From contig NZ_BTGQ01000005.1 in the NCBI RefSeq assembly GCF_036985505.1, forward strand, positions 248,001-312,000: 64,000 nucleotides of DNA, read 5' to 3'. The position numbers and the translations under genes were made by a program. Source of the DNA: Croceitalea sp947503285 (GTDB lineage: Bacteria > Bacteroidota > Bacteroidia > Flavobacteriales > Flavobacteriaceae). Below are positions 1-10,088 of the stretch, in pieces; the first letter of the stretch is position 1, and each line of letters opens with the position of its first letter. The notes below the pieces were generated by a model. The model did no database searches. It was given only the letters and a program-made list of their open reading frames with translations, and was not told the DNA's origin.

Positions 1-3000
1 GATTGCCATGTGGATACCACCGTCATTGTTGAAGATGGTTTCGCTTTTGAAGCTTCTATTAGGGCATTTGAAAATTTAGATTGCTTCGGAGATGGTTCGG
101 GTACAATTACCATTGATGCCGACAACTATGGTGCAGGAGGTTACGAATACAGCCTAAATGGCGGGGCGTTTATTGGTCCTTTTAGTACACCTGAACAAAT
201 CACGGGTCTTAACGCACAAACGCACACCATTGTGGTGAGGGATGTCGATAACCCGATTGCTGGTTGTACCGAAAACCTAAGTCAAATATTGGTTGAGCCA
301 AGTGCATTGGATGCAAGGGCCGTACTGGCCCAAAATATAACCTGTGATAATGTTGGGGCGACTATCGATGCTAGCACAACGGTTGGGGGAACACCAACGT
401 ATGAATATCAGCTCGAAATCAATGACGGGCCCATTGCAGGACCTTTTAACATCACTTCTATCGTTACCCCTTACCAAACCGGTGATACTTTTACAGGTCT
501 ACCGGCCAACAATACTGGGGAAAGTTATGTCGTTCGTGTACGTGACAGTAATGGCTGTATCGATGCTATTGATGCCGCCATAGTGGTCACTGACCCAAAT
601 ACCATTGTTTTTGATTTGACTCCCACGGCTTGCTACTCGGGCAATAATGATGGTTCCATTGTGGTAAATGTTACCGATGGCAATGGAAACTATCAGTTTC
701 GGTTAAATGGTGGCCCATGGATAACCCCATCCCCCATAAACGCTACAACATACACTTTTAGTGGTCTTTCCAACGGAAGTTATGATGTTGAGGTTAGGGA
801 TCAGTTTGGTTGCCCTGTTGGCTCCAACCTACAGACCACTGTTTTAAATCCGAACTTGAATGCAACAGTCGCCATAGACCATATTAGTTCATGTAATAAC
901 GGTCGTATAACGGTTACCGCAACTGGCGGGGACGGTGATTATCGATATGCCTTTATGCCTACCGGAAACATACCTGTTTTCGGTGATTTTGTGGCTTCAA
1001 ACTTTTTGGATATTACAAGCGGCAATGATGGTGCTTATGATGTCTATGTTCGAGACAATTTTGCGGTCGCCCCCGATGCTTGTAACTATATGGAAACCGT
1101 AACGGTGAATCCGGCGGTAACATTGGCCTATACCCCTACCCCAACAGACCCTGAATGTCATGACGGTACCGGTTCCATTTCCATAGCAATCGCTACTGGT
1201 GACAACCCATACACCATAGAAATCATTGATTTGGACAATGGGGGGGCTTCTGACCAGACCCTTACCAACGTCGTTGGGAATTCGCAAGACTTTTTAAACC
1301 TGATGCCCGGTGACTATACCATTATTGTCACGGATGCCAATGGTTGCCCAAACACCCAGACCCCTGTAACGATTACTAACCCAGATGAGTTAACGGCAAC
1401 CGTTCAAGGTGTTGTTCCAGGAAATTGTACTGGAAATGTTAATGATTTCGGCATTGAGTTTTTGGCATACCCAACGACCTTGGGTACCATAGAATTTAGT
1501 GCCGATGGTGGTCTTACCTGGCCAGGGGATAGTTCCAACCCTGGAACAACCGATCAAATAACAGGATTCAATCCAGGGGATACGGTCAATCCTTCCATGA
1601 GAACGATAGACGGCTTTGGAAATACGGTTTGCCAAACGGACTTTCCTCCGTTTATAGTGCCTTATCCGTTAGACAATCTGAACATCGATATCAATGCTAT
1701 TGTCATTGATTGTAATGAACTACAGGTAACCGTACAGGGAACAGCTGGTCTCTCCCCGTACGAATATACCTATACGGACAATCCCGCCGGTTTTGATCCT
1801 ACTTCCGCGACATGGACCGCCCCGACTCCAGGAAATCATGTTTTTACCGGTCTTATTCCAGGTAGAACCTATGTCTTTTATGTGAGGGATGCCTCTGGGC
1901 CTCCACAGTGTGTGCGACAAAGTATCGTCAATGTGAACACGCTCGCACCACCCCCTGTTCAAATTACTGCCGATGTGACCCCAACATGTGCCGGGTTGAC
2001 CAACGGTCAAATTACCTATACCGTAACGGAAACCAATATAGGAGAGCTTGGTGGAACCTTCGATTGGGACTTTTACCGATTGGATGATGTGGCTCCTTTT
2101 GGGCCTCCCGTATTAATAACCTCTGGAACGGAAACCGGTTTTACCTCAGGTGATTCCTTTGTGGTTCCGACCCCTGCCAGTTTGGGCACAGGGGAATATT
2201 TTGTAGAAATTAGGGGAGCGGCACCCAACAACTGTGTTATCGGTAGTGAAAATGTATATCTAGACGAGTTGGATCCCATAACATTCACCCCTAATGTCAT
2301 TCGTCAGATTACCTGTGCAAATCCCGGGCTAATCGAAATTGACAACCCGATGGGTGGCGGTGGAACGTATACCTACACCTTAAGCAGCACCAATTTTATT
2401 GCGGATATTACAACAACGGACAACCCGATTGAAGTACCCATTTCAAATTTAATGGATGCCACAGCAACACCATTCGATATTCTTGTAGAAATTGCAGATC
2501 AGTTTGCTTGTCCGGTAACGACATTACCATCACACACGGTCAGCATAACGATATCGCAAAACCCAACGGCAACCGTAGCAACCACTAATTGTACGACGCC
2601 TTTTGGTATTACCGTTTCGGCTTCTGGAGGCACTGCACCGTATTTGTATTCCATTGACGGAGGTGTAACCTATGTAAATAATGGGGGTACTTTCAACAAT
2701 GTAGCCGTTGGTACCTATGCGATTTCCATCATTGATGCCAATGGTTGTACTGATACCGATACCGCGGAAATATATCCTTCGTTACAAGCAACTGCCACAC
2801 CAACCAAGTTATTGGACTGTACGGCTTCACCGAATGCAGAAATAACGATAGCTGCCACAGATGGCTCTGGTTCATATGATTACGAAATTACAGGTCCGGT
2901 AAATCAAACCAGGACAGCCCTCCCTTCCCCAGCAAATTCCATTGTTTGGGATTTGGCCTCGGTTGCCGGAACCTATACTGTTCAGGTATACGATAACAAT

Positions 3001-6000
3001 AGGGCCAGCTGCCCCCCTAGAACCTTTACTGTTGAGGTTCCTGCAAGAATCGACCCGGTAATAGATGCCATTAGTAATACTGACATCACCTGTATTGGGG
3101 ATAATGACGGAACGATTACCGTATCGGCAGTAAATAACGGTGTTTCACCTTATACCTTTGAAATAACATCATTCGATGGCACCGCGGTTAGCATTTCACC
3201 GACCAGCTCAACACCTACTTCGGCGACCTTTACAGGTTTGGCCCCAACTTCGGGCGCAGGATATATTGTTACCGTTACCGGTGAGCCTACCACCAATGGA
3301 TGTAGTGTAAACAGTGCTGCAGTAATCATCAATGAACCTGCTGCCATTGCCGTAACCATGGCCCCAACAGTGGAATTTAACTGTACGACAGCCAATAATT
3401 CGAATAACGCCGTTATTTCGGTACAATCAATAGCTGGGGGCTCAGGTAACTACGTGCGTTACCATTTCTATACCACTGACGATCCTTTAACCGCACCCAT
3501 TGAACCCGATCTAACCGTACAAGATGGTTCTAACGATTCATATACCGAAACCAATATGGCTGGCGGATATTATGCCATTGAGGTCTATGACGACAATGGT
3601 TGTTTGGGCGTTGCAAATACCCGAATAAATCCGTTTGACGAACTTTTATCGGCTACCATAACCGTAGATCAGGAAATTTCGTGTATTGCAGGCGAAAATA
3701 TTACTATCAATGCCTTTGGTTCCATAACGGATACCAGTACACCAGCAGGTCTCGCCAACTATGAGTTCAGGCTGCTTCCTGCGGGGATATTCGACCCCTC
3801 AAACACCTTCACGAACCTGCCTGTGGGAACCCATGATTTTGAGGTAAGGAACGTAAATACGAACTGTATCATTACGGTTTCACATACGGTGAACGAGCCC
3901 AACAATTTTGATATCATTGCGACTACGACGGATGTCGTTTGTGATGGTACGGATGGCACGGTTACATTTACCATTAATGACCCTATTAACCCATACACCG
4001 GTGGGTTTGATTATCAAGTTTTTGAACAGCTAACCAATAACCCACAAACAGGGGTGTTAAACCATCCTAATCCCGGACCTACGCCAGTAGTTAACCTTGC
4101 GGCAGGGGACTATTATGTGGTTATTACCCAAAATGGTCATCCGTTTTGTTCAAACCCCGAGAACTTCAGTATTGCTGGGCCAAACGGACCGATTACAGGC
4201 AATACCCAAGTGGAACAGGTGACCTGTGCCCTGAACAATGGTGTCATAGAAATCATAAATGCCCAAGGAGGATGGGGCGGCTATGAATACTTTGTTGCGC
4301 TTGCAAGTGATCCAGCCCCGACGACGACAAGTTTTGTTGGTAGTCCGAGATTTACCGGGCTATCTGGAGCACCTGCCCCCTTAGGTCTTGATTATCAGGT
4401 TTGGATCAAAGACCAAAATGATTGTATGCAGCGTTTACCGGATGTCAATTTACAAGACCCTGAACCGATTACCGCGGGTATTCAGGTCAACCAAGGAAAC
4501 TGTACCGACTTTTCAGGTGAAATAGAAGTAACCGGTGTAACCGGTGGTCAAGGCAGTAACTATACCTTTCAATTGTTACTTAACGGAAGTCTGTTTGGAG
4601 TACCTCAAAACACGCCTGTTTTCAGTAATCTTGGTGCCGGTTCGTATGAAGTGCAGATTAGAGATCAGTGGTCTTGTGCGGCCACGACGACCGCTGTTAC
4701 CCTTTATGATGTTATTGCACCGACCGCTTCCATCACAAAAACCATAGACTGTGTCTCTGGCGGTACGATTACCATTACGCAAACAGGAGGTTCAGGCACA
4801 TTTGATTATGAGGTAAGGTACCCCGGTACATTGCCTACAGATCCGGCAGACGATACGCTATTAACATCCGCCTCCGCTACATTTACCAACCTAACCTTGG
4901 TTGGGGATTATGTTTTCACCATAACCGATACGGCAACAGGGCATACCTGTAGCACAACAATTAGCCAACGACTTGAAGATGCCGTCTTGCCCAACCTTGG
5001 CATTGACAGTTTCACGAATGTTACGTGCAATGGGGCCAATGATGGAGCTATCAGTGTAAATGCAAATCCGGATAACGGTATTGGCCCGTATGGTTTTGAG
5101 ATCATTCTAATAGATGGTTCTGCCGCAAGTATTGCGCCAACAAGCAATACTGCTACAACCGCAACCTTTGATAGCCTGTCAGCAACTATTGGTGGAACAA
5201 CCTATACCATTAGGGTCACGGCGGCCAATGGTTGTACCGAAGATATTACCCAAACAATCACACAACCAGAGCCCATAACAAATGTAACGGCCAATGTGGT
5301 ACAATTTGGTTGTATTACCGGAAACAACACGGACAATGCAAGCATATCCATCGATGTTGGGGCCATTTTAGGTGGTTCTGGCAACTACACCCGTTTCGAT
5401 TTTATAAATACGATGACCTCATCCACTGTGCAGAGTGGTTCCAATCCCGTTTACGTTGAAACCAATTATACTGGAGGCAATTATGACATTTATGCCTATG
5501 ATGATATGGGATGTCGAAATGCAGTTGCAACCAATGTTACGATTGATCCTTTTGTGGAAATAACCAACCCCACAGTCGTCGATTTGATTGCATTGACCTG
5601 TAACCCAGGCGGGGATGCCCAGATTCAGGTTGGGGTGACCGTAAATCCAGCAATAGCGACACCAAATTTGGAATATGTGATCAACGGTATCAATGTTGTC
5701 TACAGCGATACGAATGCCACGGGACTATTTACGGGTCTTTCAGCAGGCAATTATAGTATTGCAATTACCAATCTAGATACGGGATGCATACTTAATACCG
5801 TACATACCATCGAAGAGCCTGAGCAGATGCAGGTCATGGCTACAAAGCTTACGGATGAAGAATGTCTGAACAATGGTGTTGATGATGGAAGCTTTGATAT
5901 CACGGTTTCCAATTATACGGGGAACTTTAGTTATCAGGTTTACGACATCATGAACAACCCCGTTGCCGGTCAATCTGGAACGGGAAATACAGCTACCACA

Positions 6001-8376
6001 TTACCACCTATTACAGGTCTTCCTGGAGGGGTATACTATGTTACGGTTACACAAACACAAGCTCCTTTCTGTGTGGAAAATTCCAATGCAATCACGATAA
6101 TTGCACCAGATGCACCAATTACTGCCGTTATTAGTGAAGAGGCAAGTGTAAGTTGTACGAACGATCAAGGACGCCTATTGATTTCAGCCAATGGGGGTGA
6201 AGGACCGTATACCATTGTCTTGAACAATACGACTACTGGACAAGTCTATACCCAGAACAATAGTTCAGCCCATATCTTTACCGATTTATCTGCCGGGGAT
6301 TTTGCCATTACCATTACCGATGCCTTCGGTTGTGTATTCAACGATGTCATAACACTAGTTCGGCCCGATGCTATTATGGCTACCATTTCAGCGGGTACTT
6401 TGGTGTGTTTTGGAGACGCCAATGGTTCGGTAACGGCTACGGTTGCAGCGAGAAATGTTGCAGCGGTATATGAATATCGATTAAACAACTATTCCGATTT
6501 GGCGGGCAGTGCCGCGCCACAGACCTCTGCACCACAAGCCATGGCAACATTCGATAATCTTTTAGCTGGGTTTTATAGTATTACCATTACAGATGACTTT
6601 GGGTGTTCATTTGAAACACCTATAATGGCGATTACCAATCCTTCTGAGGTTTCAGCACAATTGTTACGTGTTGCGCCTTTGACCTGTACTACACAGGCCC
6701 AGTTGGAATTGACCGCTTCTGGTGGAACCGGACCATACATGTACAGTGAGGATGGTGTGAATTTCTTCCCCATGAATGGAACTAATGGGCCAAATACCCA
6801 TCTGTTCACGACTATTGATGCCGGTAGTTATCGCTATTATGTGCGGGACGCCTTCAATTGTGCTTCCATCGTTTCAAATGAGATTACGGAAGACCCCATT
6901 GCGCCTTTGACTTTGGCCATGAACACCGCTGCTGCCTTTATTAACTGTACCAGTGAAAGTACGGCAGCCATTTTTGCGCAGGCTGGCGGCGGAATGGGCA
7001 ACTATCAATATGAGTTATTTACCGATAGTACTTTGAATATCGGTTCACGCATAGCCGGCCCGCAACCAACGGGGGAATTTAGAAATCTGCCACAAGGGGA
7101 GTATTATGTTAGTGTTACCAGTAATGATTGCACGGTATCTGCTGAATACGTTCAAATTGTGGAACCCATGCCGTTAACATACACGGAGACCGTTACCAAT
7201 GTAACTTGTGCAGGTGAGACCAATGGAAGCATATCGGTAACACTTTCAGGAGGAGCTGGTGGTTATCAATATGCCATTTCACCAAACCTTGACCAATTTG
7301 ATGTTGAAAACACTTTCACCGACTTGGCCGCGGGTGATTACACCGTGATTGCCCAAGATCAAAACGGTTGTTTTGAAGTTCTGGAATATACGATAACCAT
7401 ACCCGACCCAATTGATGTCACGACCGTAACGGTTCTCGATGAAGTTTGTGCGGGTAGTGGGGATGGCGCTTTCGAAATCAACATCACCGGAGGAACGGCA
7501 CCGTATCGAACCAGTTTAAATTCCAATAATGACACGGACTTTGTTCAAGATCAACTTCAGTTCACTGGGCTAGCCGCGGGCACATACGTTGTCTTCGTTA
7601 AAGATGCCCAAGATTGTGAGGAAAACATCATTGTTGAGATTGATCCCGGCGTAAACCTCAATGCATCGGTGACACCTGTTTATGTGTGTAATGGCGTAGT
7701 GCCTGACAACAGTCTATTGGTGACCTTTGAAGATGAAACCGTTTTGGATGATGTGTTGTACGCCATGGATTCGACGGATCCTTCAAGCATGCGACTTACG
7801 TCAGACTTTACCAATCTTACCCCAGGTACACACACGCTGACCATAGCACATGCCAATGGGTGTATGAATACCATTGATTTTGATATCGAGGATTTTGAAC
7901 CTTTGACCTTGGTTCTTGAACAGAACAACATCAATGAAATAACTGCTGTAGCCGGCGGTGGATTGGAAGACTATACCTTCTTCTTTGACGATGTTGACAA
8001 TGGTGCGGATAACACGTTCTTTATCAATAGAACCGATACCTACACGGTACGCTTGATAGATCAAAACGGATGTAGCGTTTCTGCCGAAATTTTTATGGAG
8101 TTCATAGATATTGAAATTCCCAATTTCTTTACCCCTGATGGTGATGGCACGAACGATACGTGGTCACCACAAAATTTAGAAGCGTTCCCAAATGTACTAA
8201 CTATCATCTTTGATCGTTATGGTAGAGAGCTCTATAGAATGGAAATAAACGATACGCCCTGGAATGGAACGTATCAAAACAATGATTTACCAACAGGCGA
8301 CTATTGGTATGTCATTAAACTAAGAGGCGAAAATGACGACCGTGAATTTGTTGGTCACTTTACCCTCTATCGATGA
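1..8376 (+). CDS. Giant SprB-repeat surface adhesin with T9SS type B sorting domain (5' end outside window)
   Basis: The frame is open to the first base, so the N-terminus and signal peptide lie upstream; about 2,791 residues are visible. Almost all of it is repeats of roughly 95 residues. I count about 29 repeat starts, each with a Cys followed by a G/N/D-rich turn (for example VTCNGANDG, ITCIGDNDG), and each unit tends to end L-x-A-G-x-Y-x-V-x-V-x-D-x-x-G-C. This is the SprB-repeat pattern. From about residue 2703 (IPNFFTPDGDGTNDTW) to the end is a gliding-motility-associated C-terminal domain, the type B sorting signal of T9SS. Known: SprB of Flavobacterium johnsoniae is a large mobile surface adhesin moved by the gliding machinery. 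Inferred: this protein is exported by T9SS and acts in adhesion or gliding. The SprF-like gene 21 bp downstream repeats the sprB-sprF order. Orthology to SprB itself is not shown, so no symbol is given. Confidence 0.92.
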   Translation, partial: DCHVDTTVIVEDGFAFEASIRAFENLDCFGDGSGTITIDADNYGAGGYEYSLNGGAFIGPFSTPEQITGLNAQTHTIVVRDVDNPIAGCTENLSQILVEPSALDARAVLAQNITCDNVGATIDASTTVGGTPTYEYQLEINDGPIAGPFNITSIVTPYQTGDTFTGLPANNTGESYVVRVRDSNGCIDAIDAAIVVTDPNTIVFDLTPTACYSGNNDGSIVVNVTDGNGNYQFRLNGGPWITPSPINATTYTFSGLSNGSYDVEVRDQFGCPVGSNLQTTVLNPNLNATVAIDHISSCNNGRITVTATGGDGDYRYAFMPTGNIPVFGDFVASNFLDITSGNDGAYDVYVRDNFAVAPDACNYMETVTVNPAVTLAYTPTPTDPECHDGTGSISIAIATGDNPYTIEIIDLDNGGASDQTLTNVVGNSQDFLNLMPGDYTIIVTDANGCPNTQTPVTITNPDELTATVQGVVPGNCTGNVNDFGIEFLAYPTTLGTIEFSADGGLTWPGDSSNPGTTDQITGFNPGDTVNPSMRTIDGFGNTVCQTDFPPFIVPYPLDNLNIDINAIVIDCNELQVTVQGTAGLSPYEYTYTDNPAGFDPTSATWTAPTPGNHVFTGLIPGRTYVFYVRDASGPPQCVRQSIVNVNTLAPPPVQITADVTPTCAGLTNGQITYTVTETNIGELGGTFDWDFYRLDDVAPFGPPVLITSGTETGFTSGDSFVVPTPASLGTGEYFVEIRGAAPNNCVIGSENVYLDELDPITFTPNVIRQITCANPGLIEIDNPMGGGGTYTYTLSSTNFIADITTTDNPIEVPISNLMDATATPFDILVEIADQFACPVTTLPSHTVSITISQNPTATVATTNCTTPFGITVSASGGTAPYLYSIDGGVTYVNNGGTFNNVAVGTYAISIIDANGCTDTDTAEIYPSLQATATPTKLLDCTASPNAEITIAATDGSGSYDYEITGPVNQTRTALPSPANSIVWDLASVAGTYTVQVYDNNRASCPPRTFTVEVPARIDPVIDAISNTDITCIGDNDGTITVSAVNNGVSPYTFEITSFDGTAVSISPTSSTPTSATFTGLAPTSGAGYIVTVTGEPTTNGCSVNSAAVIINEPAAIAVTMAPTVEFNCTTANNSNNAVISVQSIAGGSGNYVRYHFYTTDDPLTAPIEPDLTVQDGSNDSYTETNMAGGYYAIEVYDDNGCLGVANTRINPFDELLSATITVDQEISCIAGENITINAFGSITDTSTPAGLANYEFRLLPAGIFDPSNTFTNLPVGTHDFEVRNVNTNCIITVSHTVNEPNNFDIIATTTDVVCDGTDGTVTFTINDPINPYTGGFDYQVFEQLTNNPQTGVLNHPNPGPTPVVNLAAGDYYVVITQNGHPFCSNPENFSIAGPNGPITGNTQVEQVTCALNNGVIEIINAQGGWGGYEYFVALASDPAPTTTSFVGSPRFTGLSGAPAPLGLDYQVWIKDQNDCMQRLPDVNLQDPEPITAGIQVNQGNCTDFSGEIEVTGVTGGQGSNYTFQLLLNGSLFGVPQNTPVFSNLGAGSYEVQIRDQWSCAATTTAVTLYDVIAPTASITKTIDCVSGGTITITQTGGSGTFDYEVRYPGTLPTDPADDTLLTSASATFTNLTLVGDYVFTITDTATGHTCSTTISQRLEDAVLPNLGIDSFTNVTCNGANDGAISVNANPDNGIGPYGFEIILIDGSAASIAPTSNTATTATFDSLSATIGGTTYTIRVTAANGCTEDITQTITQPEPITNVTANVVQFGCITGNNTDNASISIDVGAILGGSGNYTRFDFINTMTSSTVQSGSNPVYVETNYTGGNYDIYAYDDMGCRNAVATNVTIDPFVEITNPTVVDLIALTCNPGGDAQIQVGVTVNPAIATPNLEYVINGINVVYSDTNATGLFTGLSAGNYSIAITNLDTGCILNTVHTIEEPEQMQVMATKLTDEECLNNGVDDGSFDITVSNYTGNFSYQVYDIMNNPVAGQSGTGNTATTLPPITGLPGGVYYVTVTQTQAPFCVENSNAITIIAPDAPITAVISEEASVSCTNDQGRLLISANGGEGPYTIVLNNTTTGQVYTQNNSSAHIFTDLSAGDFAITITDAFGCVFNDVITLVRPDAIMATISAGTLVCFGDANGSVTATVAARNVAAVYEYRLNNYSDLAGSAAPQTSAPQAMATFDNLLAGFYSITITDDFGCSFETPIMAITNPSEVSAQLLRVAPLTCTTQAQLELTASGGTGPYMYSEDGVNFFPMNGTNGPNTHLFTTIDAGSYRYYVRDAFNCASIVSNEITEDPIAPLTLAMNTAAAFINCTSESTAAIFAQAGGGMGNYQYELFTDSTLNIGSRIAGPQPTGEFRNLPQGEYYVSVTSNDCTVSAEYVQIVEPMPLTYTETVTNVTCAGETNGSISVTLSGGAGGYQYAISPNLDQFDVENTFTDLAAGDYTVIAQDQNGCFEVLEYTITIPDPIDVTTVTVLDEVCAGSGDGAFEINITGGTAPYRTSLNSNNDTDFVQDQLQFTGLAAGTYVVFVKDAQDCEENIIVEIDPGVNLNASVTPVYVCNGVVPDNSLLVTFEDETVLDDVLYAMDSTDPSSMRLTSDFTNLTPGTHTLTIAHANGCMNTIDFDIEDFEPLTLVLEQNNINEITAVAGGGLEDYTFFFDDVDNGADNTFFINRTDTYTVRLIDQNGCSVSAEIFMEFIDIEIPNFFTPDGDGTNDTWSPQNLEAFPNVLTIIFDRYGRELYRMEINDTPWNGTYQNNDLPTGDYWYVIKLRGENDDREFVGHFTLYR

Positions 8377-8397
8377 TAAACCTTAACCTATAGAGTT

Positions 8398-9345
8398 ATG
8401 AAAAAGACCCAAATCATACTGCTATGCTCGCTTTTTACCTTTGTCGTAAAAGGCCAAGAACTTACGATACCCCAATTGTCGCAATACATTGCCGACAACC
8501 CTTTTTTAATGTCGCCCACCTATGCGGGTGTCGGTGACCACATTAAGGTGCGTTTAAACGGACTTACGCAATGGGTGGGTATAGAAGATGCCCCAGACAC
8601 ACAAACCGTCGCTGCAGACGCCCGTATTGGTGATAGATCGGGTATCGGTATGCTCATGTACAATGACAGTAATGGGAATACCCGACAACGGGGCGCAAGG
8701 GTGTCTTTTGCACACCACTTGACCTTAGATCGTTATGAAGACGAGTTTTTGTCTTTTGGAATCTCTTATAACTTTAACCAATTTCGCATTGATGTTGAAA
8801 ACTTTAGGGATGAAAATGGACAAATACCAACTGATGATCGCTCTACGGTAAACCACAATTTCGATTTGGGCGTACTATACCGTTACGATAAATTTTACCT
8901 CAGCTTGAATGCATCGAACATCCTACCCAAAAACCTAGAACAATTCAACCCGACATTCGAACCGAATACCCTTAGAAATTACTATGCCTATGTTGGTTAC
9001 AGCTTTCTTAAAAATAAGAATAGCAGAATAGAATTTGAGCCTTCGGTGTTTTTTCAATGGTTCGAAAATGATGGTCGTTCGGTAACGGATGTCAATGCAA
9101 AATTTAGATTTCACGATTTCGAGGATTATTATTACCTAGGGCTTACCTATCGTTTCTTGAACGATCAATTGGGATCGCCACTTTACGTTGCACCTATAGC
9201 AGGTCTTAAAAAGAACAACTTCTACTTTGGATATTCTTATCAGGTAATCACCAATGAAATTCTTGGTTATAGCTCTGGTACGCACGTGTTGACAGTAGGT
9301 CTTGATTTATTTCAAGGCATCAGCAATTGTCGTTGTACCTACTAA
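8398..9345 (+). CDS. PorP/SprF family type IX secretion outer-membrane protein
   Basis: 315 residues with a signal peptide ending near residue 20 (FTFVVKGQ), then the PorP/SprF signature near the N-terminus (QYIADNPFLMSPTYAGVGD) and alternating aromatic beta-strands to the end, as expected of an outer-membrane beta-barrel. Members of this family accompany T9SS substrates with type B sorting domains; SprF is needed for surface display of SprB in F. johnsoniae. It starts 21 bp after the adhesin stop and is almost certainly co-transcribed with it, so its likely client is that adhesin. The ATG at 8398 directly precedes a normal signal peptide. The family call is firm; the specific pairing is inferred from position. 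Confidence 0.93.
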   Translation: MKKTQIILLCSLFTFVVKGQELTIPQLSQYIADNPFLMSPTYAGVGDHIKVRLNGLTQWVGIEDAPDTQTVAADARIGDRSGIGMLMYNDSNGNTRQRGARVSFAHHLTLDRYEDEFLSFGISYNFNQFRIDVENFRDENGQIPTDDRSTVNHNFDLGVLYRYDKFYLSLNASNILPKNLEQFNPTFEPNTLRNYYAYVGYSFLKNKNSRIEFEPSVFFQWFENDGRSVTDVNAKFRFHDFEDYYYLGLTYRFLNDQLGSPLYVAPIAGLKKNNFYFGYSYQVITNEILGYSSGTHVLTVGLDLFQGISNCRCTY

Positions 9346-9364
9346 GAATTCCCTTTCTTTAGGT

Positions 9365-9372
9365 TAGTTTTG
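9365..9372 (+). promoter_or_regulatory. -7 box (TAGTTTTG) ahead of folB
   Basis: TAGTTTTG matches the Bacteroidota -7 consensus TAnnTTTG and lies 18 bp before the folB start. No good TTTG -33 box is seen at the usual spacing, so this is a partial match. Confidence 0.45.
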
Positions 9373-9390
9373 TCCTTTATTCTATGAAAA

Positions 9391-9747
9391 ATGGGCAAAA
9401 TCAAATTAAACAACATTAGGGTACATGCTTGGCATGGCTGCTTGAAGGAAGAAAGTATCATTGGTAGTGACTATAGGGTCGATTTAGAGGTTAGTAGTGA
9501 TCTTTCAAAACCAGCGGATAGTGATGCATTAAGTGACACTATCGACTACGTGCATTTGAACAATATCGTTAAAGAGGAAATGAACATAAAATCAAAGCTT
9601 TTGGAACACGTCGCCAAAAGGATTTTAGACCGGGCATTTTTAGAAATTCCCTTGATACATAGCGCCGAGGTTTCCGTTTCAAAAATAAACCCGCCAATTG
9701 GTGGGGATGTTGAAAGTGTATCGGTAATACTTAGCCGCCAACAATAG
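9391..9747 (+). CDS. folB: Dihydroneopterin aldolase
   Basis: 118 residues, the usual size. It has the FolB hallmarks: RVHAWHGCLKEE near the N-terminus, the DTIDYVHLNNIVKEE segment, the LLEHVAKRI helix with its conserved Glu-His, and a C-terminal VSKINPPIGGDVESVSV strand. FolB converts 7,8-dihydroneopterin to 6-hydroxymethyl-7,8-dihydropterin and glycolaldehyde in cytoplasmic folate synthesis. It stands alone between the adhesin pair and a tRNA gene, with its own -7 box. No folK or folP is nearby. Confidence 0.93.
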   Translation: MGKIKLNNIRVHAWHGCLKEESIIGSDYRVDLEVSSDLSKPADSDALSDTIDYVHLNNIVKEEMNIKSKLLEHVAKRILDRAFLEIPLIHSAEVSVSKINPPIGGDVESVSVILSRQQ

Positions 9748-9758
9748 CCTCCGTCTAT

Positions 9759-9790
9759 TTTGGAAACAAGAAATTAGTGTGCTACATTTG
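9759..9790 (+). promoter_or_regulatory. Promoter of tRNA-Cys (TTTG-N20-TACATTTG)
   Basis: TTTG at 9759-9762 and TACATTTG at 9783-9790 are exactly 20 bp apart, a full match to the Bacteroidota housekeeping promoter. The tRNA begins 11 bp after the -7 box. The second tRNA promoter in the window has the same spacing. Confidence 0.8.
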
Positions 9791-9801
9791 CACACGCTTA
9801 T

Positions 9802-9872
9802 GGCATCGTGGCCGAGTGGCTAGGCACAGCTCTGCAAAAGCTTGTACAGCGGTTCGAATCCGCTCGATGCCT
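9802..9872 (+). tRNA. tRNA-Cys (GCA)
   Basis: A 71-nt cloverleaf. The acceptor arms GGCATCG and CGATGCC pair fully. The D-arm is GCCGAGTGGCTAGGC, the anticodon loop CTGCAAA carries GCA (Cys), and the T-arm is GCGG-TTCGAAT-CCGC. The discriminator base is T (9872). CCA is not encoded. A terminator follows at once, and parts of the T-arm and acceptor are repeated downstream (see 9861-10138). Confidence 0.95.
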
Positions 9873-9873
9873 C

Positions 9874-9908
9874 AAAACCTTCCCCAATTGGGAGGGTTTT
9901 TATTTTTT
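9874..9908 (+). terminator. Rho-independent terminator of tRNA-Cys (unit 1)
   Basis: Stem AAAACCTTCCC / GGGAGGGTTTT (11 bp with one G-T pair), loop CAATT, followed by a T-rich tract. Confidence 0.85.
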
Positions 9909-9962
9909 TGAAAGAAGGGATAGACAGCGGTTCCCCCGAAGCCTCGGGGCGCTCGATGCCTC

Positions 9963-9997
9963 AAAACCTTCCCCAATTGGGAGGGTTTTTATTTTTT
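9963..9997 (+). terminator. Terminator hairpin copy 2 of the tandem array
   Basis: Exact copy of the tRNA-Cys terminator, 89 bp further on, with no gene of its own between the copies. Confidence 0.7.
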
Positions 9998-10051
9998 TGA
10001 AAGAAGGGATAGACAGCGGTTCCCCCGAAGCCTCGGGGCGCTCGATGCCTC

Positions 10052-10088
10052 AAAACCTTCCCCAAAATGGGAGGGTTTTTGTTTTTTT
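10052..10088 (+). terminator. Terminator hairpin copy 3 (diverged loop)
   Basis: Same stem as the first two copies but with an AAAA-containing loop and a T-tract interrupted by one G; the third, diverged unit of the array. Confidence 0.65.
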
